A DNA stretch of 6,799 bases from Longimicrobiales bacterium (lineage in GTDB: Bacteria; Gemmatimonadota; Gemmatimonadetes; Longimicrobiales; Gaopeijiaceae): NCBI GenBank assembly GCA_028280205.1, contig JANQME010000421.1, forward strand, positions 1 to 6,799, given 5' to 3'. Of the stretch, positions 1-5,818 are shown piece by piece (position 1 is the stretch's first letter; the number at the start of each line of letters is the position of its first letter). The translations under genes were made by a program, and so were the position numbers. Under the pieces are notes generated by a model. The model saw only the letters and a list, made by a program, of their open reading frames with translations, did no database searches and was not told where the DNA came from.

Positions 1-1717
1 TCGCGGCCTCCCGCATCGCACGCAGTCCGTCCCGAACCTCGATCGGCGCTTCCGCAGAAGCCGCCGGTGCAACCGGCTTGAGCTCGTCGAGGTCCCGTAG
101 AGCAGCCTCTGCACGGAAGAGCACCCGGCTGAAGCCGTGCTCCTCGGCGAACGACACGGCCCGCTCCAGCCAGGCGCGTGCCTCTTCTTCACGCCCCAGG
201 AGCCCGTAGCTCGTCCCACGGTAGCAGAGGATTTCGGCCTTCGCCGCCCGCGGACCCTGCTCCCATCCGGCGGCGTCGCAGCGCGCCGACCAGTCGTCGA
301 AGGACTCGGCGTCTCCTGCGATCGCCGCGAGGTACGCGAGGCCGTCGAGGGCGTACACCCGGTAGTAGACCTCCTCGCTCTCGGCGAGGACCAGGCGGTA
401 CGCGTCCTCCGCCGCGACATGGTCGCCCAGCTCCTGCAGAACACCGGCGACACCGGCCATGCAGCGGGTCCGGTCCTCCTGGCTCGCGTACCGGTTGACG
501 GCCTGCCATCCGTGCCGTAACGCGGCATCCAGACGGCCGGAGAGCTGTTCGAGACCCATGAGGTCGTGGTGTACGCTCGCGAGAGCCTCTCGGTCGCCCG
601 AGGCCTCCGCCAGCGTGCGGGCGCGCTCGAAGACCTCGCGCGCGCCCGGGAGGTTGCCCCGCTCACGCCGGACGAGTCCGAGCCCGGCCAGTGTCCGGGC
701 CGCCAGAGCCTCGAGGCCGGCGCAGCGGGCGACGCCGAGTGCAGTCTCGTACCACACGTCGGCCTCCGACCACCGGGCGTGGCGTCGGCACGTCCGGCCC
801 GAAGCCCGGGCGGCGTGGATCGCTCCCTCGGCGTCGCCGAGCTCACCCGCGAGCCGGTAGGCCGCATCGTAGAGCTCGAGTGCACCCCAGAAGTGGTCCC
901 TACGCTCCGCTGCCTGTCCGAGCTCCGAGAGAGCAGCGAGCAGCGCGTTCCAGTCGGCCTGCTCATACGCGTCGAGGGCACCGTGCAGGAGGCGGTGCTC
1001 CTCCGAGCCCTCGGGCGAAGACCTGTCCAGCTCCGCCCGGGCCCCGTTTGCGTGCTCCGCCCGCTGAGCATCCGGGAGGACCAGATCCTCGCCGAGGAGC
1101 ACGCGGACGAGGCGGCCCACCGTGAAGCGTGCCTGCACGGCGGCCTCGGACGCCGGGTCGTCCTCGAGCCCCTCCAGATCCCTCAGGATCGTCCATCCTT
1201 CGAACGACCCGCGGTCGTCCCCCTGTCGATCCTCGTCCAGATCACGGTGGAGGACGACGGCCGAGCACTCGCCGGCCAGGAACATCACGCGCTGGCGAAC
1301 CTGCTCGTCGAGAGGGCGGCGCCTGCCCGTGGACTCCGCGACGACGAACCATCCCCGCGCACCGTCACTTCCCAGGGCGATCGCGAACGAGCCCGAAGCG
1401 GTGCCGGCCCCGACCTGATCGCACGTACCGGGAACGCCACCCTCCCAGGCCCGATGCAGAGGATCGACCGAGAAGCCCCGACGCGGTCGATCGGAGAGGG
1501 CGTCGACGACGAGGTGCGGATGCACCAGACCGGGACCGTACTCGTCGATCCACACCGCGGCGACGCGGTCGGACCCGGTCAGTTCCGAGATCTTATGGAG
1601 GTGCTCGAAGAGTGCGAGGCGGGTCCGATCCGGTCCGATGAGCGCACGGACCCGATCCAGACGGTGGTTGCGCCGATCGCGGAACTCGTCGAGGCGGAGG
1701 ACGTTTTCTGCGGGCAT
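1..1717 (-). CDS. GAF-like and TPR repeat protein, C-terminus cut by window edge
   Basis: The frame reads from ATG at 1715-1717 to the left edge without a stop, giving 572 residues (MPAENVLRLDEF... to ...GLRAMREAA). An in-frame TAA lies at about 1757-1759 and there is no other start codon between it and the ATG, so this start is well constrained, although no clear Shine-Dalgarno precedes it. Residues about 25-160 look like a GAF-type sensory fold (HLHKISELTGSDRVAAVWID, later GWFVVAEST and a closing helix), a call made from pattern only. Residues about 238-530 are alpha-helical, with at least six TPR units showing the usual small and aromatic positions (for example ALAARTLAGLGLVRRERGN and AKAEILCYRGTSYGLLGREE). 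No signal peptide or membrane helix is seen, so it is probably cytoplasmic. TPRs usually mediate protein-protein contacts, so a signalling or scaffold role is inferred. No kinase, cyclase or DNA-binding domain appears in the visible part. The ligand and partners are unknown. Confidence 0.85.
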   Translation of the reverse strand, partial: MPAENVLRLDEFRDRRNHRLDRVRALIGPDRTRLALFEHLHKISELTGSDRVAAVWIDEYGPGLVHPHLVVDALSDRPRRGFSVDPLHRAWEGGVPGTCDQVGAGTASGSFAIALGSDGARGWFVVAESTGRRRPLDEQVRQRVMFLAGECSAVVLHRDLDEDRQGDDRGSFEGWTILRDLEGLEDDPASEAAVQARFTVGRLVRVLLGEDLVLPDAQRAEHANGARAELDRSSPEGSEEHRLLHGALDAYEQADWNALLAALSELGQAAERRDHFWGALELYDAAYRLAGELGDAEGAIHAARASGRTCRRHARWSEADVWYETALGVARCAGLEALAARTLAGLGLVRRERGNLPGAREVFERARTLAEASGDREALASVHHDLMGLEQLSGRLDAALRHGWQAVNRYASQEDRTRCMAGVAGVLQELGDHVAAEDAYRLVLAESEEVYYRVYALDGLAYLAAIAGDAESFDDWSARCDAAGWEQGPRAAKAEILCYRGTSYGLLGREEEARAWLERAVSFAEEHGFSRVLFRAEAALRDLDELKPVAPAASAEAPIEVRDGLRAMREAA

Positions 1718-1753
1718 GCACGTACCGATGGCGAGCTGGACGAAGGGACTTCC

Positions 1754-1783
1754 AAGTTACGCGCACGCCAAGGGGCCACACAA
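1754..1783 (-). promoter_or_regulatory. Weak candidate promoter for the GAF-TPR gene
   Basis: Read on the minus strand, TTGTGT (1778-1783) and TAACTT (1754-1759) are separated by 18 bp. This would place transcription start about 30 nt before the ATG at 1717. Each hexamer matches only three of six sigma-70 consensus positions, so this is a guess from position and spacing. The host sigma-factor preference is unknown. Confidence 0.15.
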
Positions 1784-1795
1784 CGCTTCCGACGT

Positions 1796-1803
1796 GGGTG
1801 GGA
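1796..1803 (+). promoter_or_regulatory. Ribosome binding site that decides the transporter start
   Basis: GGGTGGGA contains GGTGG, one mismatch from the GGAGG core, and ends 3 nt before ATG 1807 (5 nt from the GGTGG core). It overlaps the in-frame GTG at 1798, which could otherwise start the protein three residues earlier. The overlap favours ATG 1807 as the start. Confidence 0.5.
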
Positions 1804-1806
1804 CCG

Positions 1807-2748
1807 ATGACACAGAAAACGCGTGATTACACCACGGATCTGGGCCTCTTGAGCCTCGCCGTGATCTGGGGTGTGAACTTCTCGGTGGTCAAGTTCGCGC
1901 TCGCGGAGCTCGATCCCCTCGCGTTGAATGCGCTCCGCTTCCCGCTCGCCACCGCGGCGCTCACGCTCGTCGCGGCCGGACGACCCGGTCCGGCGCTCCC
2001 TTCAGGCGAGGACGCCGCCCGCGTGGTCCTCCTCGGCATCCTCGGCAACGTCGCGTACCAGCTCTGTTTCGTGATCGGCCTCGACTGGACCCGCGCGGGA
2101 AACGCGAGCCTCCTGCTCGCGACGACCCCGGTGTGGACCGTCCTCCTCTCCGCCGCCGCGGGACACGAGCGGCCGTCCGCACGCGTCTCCGTCGGGGTCG
2201 CGGGAACGCTCCTCGGAATGGCGCTGGTCGTCGCGGGTGGAGACGCCGAGGTGTCGCTCGAGGGCGCGACGCTCCGCGGAGACCTGCTGATGGTCCTGGC
2301 GGCGGTGCTCTGGTCCGCCTACACCGTGGCCGGACGCGGGCCGGTTGCCCGATACGGATCCCTTCGTCTCACCACCTGGACGCTGCAGGTGGGCACCCCG
2401 CTGCTCGTTCTGCTCGGCCTCCCCTCCCTGGCGGGGACCGAGCTACGCTCGGTGAGCCTGGGCGCATGGACCGCCGTCGTCTACTCAGGCCTCTTCTCGA
2501 TCGCGCTCGCGTACCTCATCTGGTACCGGGGCGTACGTCGCCTCGGCAACAACCGAACGGCGGTCTACTCGAATCTCGTGCCGGTGGCGGCGCTCGCCAC
2601 CGCCTGGCTCTGGCTCGGAGAGACGCCGTCGTCGCTTCAACTCCTGGGAGCGGGCGTGATCCTCGGCGGGCTCACCTTCGCCCGCACGGCTCATTCGACC
2701 GGTCCGAGCTCCGCAAAGCCGTCGCCGACCCCCAGCTCGTCGCGGTGA
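1807..2748 (+). CDS. EamA-family (drug/metabolite transporter superfamily) permease
   Basis: The product has 313 residues, a normal length for the ten-helix DMT/EamA group. Hydrophobic segments lie at about 12-32, 37-57, 69-90, 94-116, 125-144, 156-175, 188-207, 219-240, 251-272 and 276-293, forming two EamA repeats (about 12-143 and 155-293). Family hallmarks include the first-helix IWGVNFSVVKF, ALNALRF in helix 2, GLDWTRAGNASLLLATTPVW in helices 3-4, and the second-repeat counterpart AYLIWYRGV, then NLVPVAALATAWLWLGE. These are inner-membrane exporters or exchangers of small metabolites. The substrate cannot be read from sequence, as members range over amino acids, nucleosides and drugs. 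The gene is transcribed away from the GAF-TPR gene. Its last 19 codons (residues 295-313, a Ser/Pro-rich tail) overlap the 3' end of the convergent zinc-ribbon gene. ATG 1807 is preferred over GTG 1798 because of the GGTGG element. Confidence 0.92.
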   Translation: MTQKTRDYTTDLGLLSLAVIWGVNFSVVKFALAELDPLALNALRFPLATAALTLVAAGRPGPALPSGEDAARVVLLGILGNVAYQLCFVIGLDWTRAGNASLLLATTPVWTVLLSAAAGHERPSARVSVGVAGTLLGMALVVAGGDAEVSLEGATLRGDLLMVLAAVLWSAYTVAGRGPVARYGSLRLTTWTLQVGTPLLVLLGLPSLAGTELRSVSLGAWTAVVYSGLFSIALAYLIWYRGVRRLGNNRTAVYSNLVPVAALATAWLWLGETPSSLQLLGAGVILGGLTFARTAHSTGPSSAKPSPTPSSSR

Positions 2749-3491
2749 CGGATCTCGGGGAAGTCGTAGAAGAGCACGCCGTCGGACGAGATGTCCGAAC
2801 GAACCCGGAAGCCGTCGTCCATCTCCTCCATGATCCGCTCGGCCGCCGGAAGGGCGAGGTTCAGGTCCGCGGCGACCTCCGTCACCGTCAGTCGACCGCC
2901 GCGGGCCGAGGCCAGCCGCAGGATCTTGCGCTGCAACCCCTGCATGATGGCGCGCCGTCGCTCCTGAAGGCCCTGCCAGCCCCAGTAGAACGTCAGGGAT
3001 CCGCCGCCGCCGAGCACCGAGCCCACAGCGACGGCCGCCATCTCCCACTCCACGAAGCCGATCAGGACGAGAAGACTCGCGAGGAGCACCATCGCGGTCC
3101 CGAGGATTCGACGTTTGAGCCCCGCGCTCGGGAGCGGCTCGTCCGGCTCGGCCTCGATGAGCCGCTGCTCCGGCTCCGAGCCCGCAACGGCGAGCGCCCG
3201 CGACGCGTTCTCCCAGCCGAGTCCGCACCGCGGGCACACCAGATGCTTGCGGCGCGCCAGCCAGTAGACGAGGCCGCCGAAGCCGTACGTGAAGACGCTC
3301 GCGCCGATGAGGGGCCCGACGTGCCCGGCGCGACGGAAGTACGGCATCCCCTCGCCCTGGTACTGGCACCGTGGGCAGCGGCGTACGCCGGTGGGCCGGC
3401 TGATCGCCATCCCGACAGGGGTCGAGGTGCCGCACGTGGGACACCGGACCGCGCCGGGCTGGAGGGTCTCACCGCATGTGGAACACCGCAT
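2691..3491 (-). CDS. Membrane-tethered zinc-ribbon and winged-helix protein
   Basis: The product has 266 residues starting MRCSTCGETL at ATG 3489-3491, with a weak GGCAAG element just upstream. The frame is open further upstream, but that extension would run into the peptidase gene and has no matching features. Four CxxC motifs are seen: C3/C6, C17/C20, C39/C42 and C86/C89. The first two pairs form a compact zinc ribbon. The last two flank a hydrophobic stretch (about 58-78), the layout of LITAF-like domains, where the hydrophobic part lies in the membrane face. Two transmembrane helices follow at about 129-147 and 151-171. Residues about 183-246 look like a winged helix (QRKILRLASARGGRLTVTEV, then a beta wing GVLFYDFPEI). 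Two adjacent helices would put both ends on the same, probably cytoplasmic, side. A metal-dependent membrane sensor or adaptor is inferred. The function is not known, and the winged helix could bind protein rather than DNA. Confidence 0.85.
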   Translation of the reverse strand: MRCSTCGETLQPGAVRCPTCGTSTPVGMAISRPTGVRRCPRCQYQGEGMPYFRRAGHVGPLIGASVFTYGFGGLVYWLARRKHLVCPRCGLGWENASRALAVAGSEPEQRLIEAEPDEPLPSAGLKRRILGTAMVLLASLLVLIGFVEWEMAAVAVGSVLGGGGSLTFYWGWQGLQERRRAIMQGLQRKILRLASARGGRLTVTEVAADLNLALPAAERIMEEMDDGFRVRSDISSDGVLFYDFPEIRHRDELGVGDGFAELGPVE

Positions 3492-3518
3492 CGCTTGCCG
3501 GTCCGTGAACCTGATTTT

Positions 3519-3528
3519 CGAACGTTCG
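3519..3528. promoter_or_regulatory. 10-bp perfect palindrome in the spacer before the zinc-ribbon gene
   Basis: CGAACGTTCG is its own reverse complement. It lies about 28 bp upstream of ATG 3491, in the 83-bp non-coding gap 3492-3574 after the peptidase stop. A flanking AAAAT run on the minus strand makes this the most A+T-rich part of the gap. It could be an operator half or a promoter-proximal site for the zinc-ribbon gene. A palindrome this short can also arise by chance, and no T-tract that would make a terminator was seen. Confidence 0.25.
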
Positions 3529-3574
3529 TCCCTACGCAGCCCCGACCCCGAAGATTCAGGGCGCCGCGTTCCCG

Positions 3575-5818
3575 TCAGCGCACCCGCACGATCCTCATGC
3601 GCGTTCCAGCCTGCGGCACGCTCCCCCCTCCCACCGCACCGCCTACGCGGAGCGTCGACGTGGAGCCGGCCGTCGGAGCCACAATGTAGTACTTCGCCGA
3701 CGAGGATCGCATCGACGCGGATCGGGTGAAGTCCGATCCACCGAGCCGCTCGGGCACGAGGGGGAACGGACCTCCCAGGAAACCGCGCAGGTCGAGCCCC
3801 CCGTACTGGAGATCGCCGGAGGCGGCCGCCGTGCCGTCGAGCCAGAGCGCCGCCAGCCAGTCGGACAGCAGTGAAGCCCAAATGGTTCCCGTCTCGGCCT
3901 CGACGTTGGCGACCCCGGTGCGTGTAGTCCGTGTGAGGCGCCCGATGACGCCCTCGCCGTACCGATCGGTCAGATAGGTCGCGAAGAGGAAGCCGGCCCC
4001 CCGCTCGGGCAGCGTTCCCTGTCCGAACGACACGACGAGCGAGACGGTGTCGGGGCGCTCGAGGTACGTCCGGCTCCGGCCACGAACCCCCAGGCGGAAG
4101 AGCTCCTCCGACTCCGTGTCGCCGGCCTCCTCGAAGACCCGGGCCACCAGCTCCTCCGCATACTGTGCGAGGGCTTCTGAGAGCCAGACCGCCTCGGTCC
4201 CTGCCGCCTCCAGCTCCAGCACCCGCTCGTTGAAGTGGACCATGTGCTGGAACTCGTGCGCGAGCACCGCGGGCGTGGCCTCAAGCAGCGTCTGCCGGTC
4301 GCGGGGGTCGGAGAAGCGGCCGGCGGGGTCCGGCACCAGCGTGTAGAAGACCTCGCCCACGTTGCTCCCGTTCTGGCCGGGAAGCAGGTCCACGCCGAAG
4401 AAGAAGCCGGCGACGAAACCGCCCGCGCCTCGGGGCGTGAGCGCGTTGACGGCCGGCGTGAAGAGAATGATCACCCGTTCGTTGCCGTCGAGGTCCGAGG
4501 CCTCGCCGAACGCCCCGGTCACCGTCGGCTCGATCGTCTCGTCGAAGAGTTCGGAGAAGTAGCGGAGGTCGCCGTCGGTGTACCCCGCGGCCGGCGCGTC
4601 CTCGTCGACGAACAGCGCGGCCCGCTCGCCCACGACGCGCGCCACCGCCGAGACCTCGGAGAAGTCGCCCGGTCCGCGGAACACCTGGAAGGTTCGGCGC
4701 TCGCCAACCAGAGGCGGAGTTGCCACCGGCGGGCGCTCGACACGGGCCGGGGCCCGGAGGCGCCGCGCGCCCTGTAGCGCCTCCGCCTCGAGCACTCGGA
4801 GTCGCTCGTCCCAGAGCGCCTGCGGGTCGTCGCCCGGCCCCAGCGACAGAGAGAAGGGGGCGCGCCACCAACCTTCGGCGCGCCGCGCCTCGAGCTGCGA
4901 CGGCACCGTCGGGAGCCGGAACGCCGGAGTCGGGGCGGGCGCGGCGACCGGCGGTGTGCCCACGAGCCCCGCGAACGTCACCGGGTACGCCGCAGCGCTG
5001 AGCGGGCTCGACGAGTAGACGATCGCCAGGTACTCGGCCGTCCCGTCGCCGGGCAGGGTCACGCACGTGTACCCTTCCGGGTCCGTCGCGTCGAAGACGT
5101 CCCCCACCGCCATGGAACGGACCTCCCCGCCGGACCCGATCGCGAGCGTCCTCGGCGAGCTCGCGAGCTCGCCGAGCTGCACACCTACCTCGACCGAGCG
5201 CTCCGGCAGGCAGCCGGGCACCGTCACCGTGAGCGAGGTGTCCGTGGCGGCCGTGGCCCGTCCCCGGATCCCCGAGAAGAGGACCACGTTCTGCTCAGGA
5301 TCCGGGCTGAAGTTGTCCCCGCTCAGCTCCAGCGTCGCTCCCGGAGCGATGGACGCGACCGGGAGTGGGTCGAGGATCGGGCGATCGACCACGTACAGGC
5401 GGAAGACCGCCGTGCTCCCTCCCTCCCCTTGGGCGATGGCGGCGACGACGACCTCCCCCGTGGTCGGGCCGAGCCGCACCCGCGCGCGCGCCGAACCCGT
5501 GGAGTCGGTCGCTGCCACGGAGGGACCCGAGATGGTTGCGCCGCCCGAAACGACCTGCCACTCGACGGTTCGATTGCGCGTGGGGAGGTCGGTCGTGCGC
5601 GAGACGACCACGACGTGGAGCGGGAGCGGAAGGAGCTGGCCGGCCGTGCCGTACTGGCTGTCGCCCCCTGCCACCAGCACCTCGACCGGCTGCGGGAGCA
5701 CGTCGGTCGGATCGGAGCCGCACGCCGCGACCCCGACCATCATGGCGGCGAGCACCGGGAGCAGCCGTCGCCCGTGGGGAGCCGGCGGCCGGAATCGGGA
5801 CCGGGACGGCCCGCTCAT
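3575..5818 (-). CDS. Surface lipoprotein metallopeptidase with Ig-like and IPT/TIG domains, M30-like
   Basis: The product has 747 residues. A basic N-terminus (RR at 17-18) and hydrophobic segment 19-32 lead to lipobox V30-A-A-C33, followed by Gly rather than Asp, which suggests an outer-membrane lipoprotein. Residues about 42-142 resemble a bacterial Ig-like (Big_1-type) domain and about 146-226 an IPT/TIG domain. The catalytic region, about 372-690, holds H521-E-F-Q-H525 and a glutamate at 548 in WLSEALAQY. This is the gluzincin layout (two His, one Glu zinc ligands, E522 as base). HEFQHM and the upstream DLDGNERVIILFTP resemble family M30 (hyicolysin). A C-terminal beta-rich tail ends RMRIVRVR. 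The product is probably a zinc endopeptidase exposed outside the cell; its substrate is unknown. ATG 5818 overlaps the upstream SH3b gene's stop as ATGA, indicating translational coupling. All three ligand residues are present, so it looks active. The exact peptidase family is less sure than the zinc-peptidase call. Confidence 0.9.
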   Translation of the reverse strand: MSGPSRSRFRPPAPHGRRLLPVLAAMMVGVAACGSDPTDVLPQPVEVLVAGGDSQYGTAGQLLPLPLHVVVVSRTTDLPTRNRTVEWQVVSGGATISGPSVAATDSTGSARARVRLGPTTGEVVVAAIAQGEGGSTAVFRLYVVDRPILDPLPVASIAPGATLELSGDNFSPDPEQNVVLFSGIRGRATAATDTSLTVTVPGCLPERSVEVGVQLGELASSPRTLAIGSGGEVRSMAVGDVFDATDPEGYTCVTLPGDGTAEYLAIVYSSSPLSAAAYPVTFAGLVGTPPVAAPAPTPAFRLPTVPSQLEARRAEGWWRAPFSLSLGPGDDPQALWDERLRVLEAEALQGARRLRAPARVERPPVATPPLVGERRTFQVFRGPGDFSEVSAVARVVGERAALFVDEDAPAAGYTDGDLRYFSELFDETIEPTVTGAFGEASDLDGNERVIILFTPAVNALTPRGAGGFVAGFFFGVDLLPGQNGSNVGEVFYTLVPDPAGRFSDPRDRQTLLEATPAVLAHEFQHMVHFNERVLELEAAGTEAVWLSEALAQYAEELVARVFEEAGDTESEELFRLGVRGRSRTYLERPDTVSLVVSFGQGTLPERGAGFLFATYLTDRYGEGVIGRLTRTTRTGVANVEAETGTIWASLLSDWLAALWLDGTAAASGDLQYGGLDLRGFLGGPFPLVPERLGGSDFTRSASMRSSSAKYYIVAPTAGSTSTLRVGGAVGGGSVPQAGTRMRIVRVR
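5151..5176. repeat. 26-bp perfect palindrome inside the peptidase gene
   Basis: The left arm CTCGGCGAGCTCG is followed immediately by its exact reverse complement, with no loop. Flanking bases (C at 5150, C at 5177) do not pair. On the coding strand it encodes residues 215-223 (LGELASSPR) at the end of the IPT/TIG domain. Strong use of GAGCTC-type codons may explain part of it, but 13 matched pairs with no spacer is longer than expected by chance in a window this size. Confidence 0.9.

Larger units (their letters stand above)
1718..1806. promoter_or_regulatory. Divergent intergenic spacer between GAF-TPR gene and transporter gene
   Basis: These 89 bp separate two divergently transcribed starts and are the only place for promoters of both genes close to their starts. 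No strong sigma-70 pair, long inverted repeat or riboswitch-like structure was found. The spacer contains the least G+C-rich stretch in this part of the window, around 1750-1785. Confidence 0.55.

Noticed and set aside
1462..1492. 9-bp inverted repeat with a 13-nt loop (GATCGACCG / CGGTCGATC)
   Set aside because: It lies inside the GAF-like coding region and is explained by repeated Ser-Asp/Val-Asp-Pro-type codons. No T-tract follows, so it is not a terminator.
1798..1806. GTG start for the transporter three codons upstream
   Set aside because: It sits inside the best Shine-Dalgarno-like element, which is correctly spaced for ATG 1807.
566..1810. 414-codon open frame on the plus strand
   Set aside because: It lies fully antisense to the GAF-TPR gene. 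Its translation is Arg/Gly/Pro-rich with no domain pattern, while the minus-strand frame gives coherent GAF-like and TPR sequence.
2133..3689. 518-codon open frame on the plus strand
   Set aside because: It overlaps the EamA gene in another frame and runs antisense to the zinc-ribbon gene. The composition is low-complexity and the competing frames show clear families.
3492..3881. N-terminal extension of the zinc-ribbon gene to an upstream ATG
   Set aside because: The extra 130 residues would overlap about 300 bp of the peptidase gene in another frame and look like shadow sequence. MRCSTCGETL begins directly at the first zinc knuckle, as expected for a true start.
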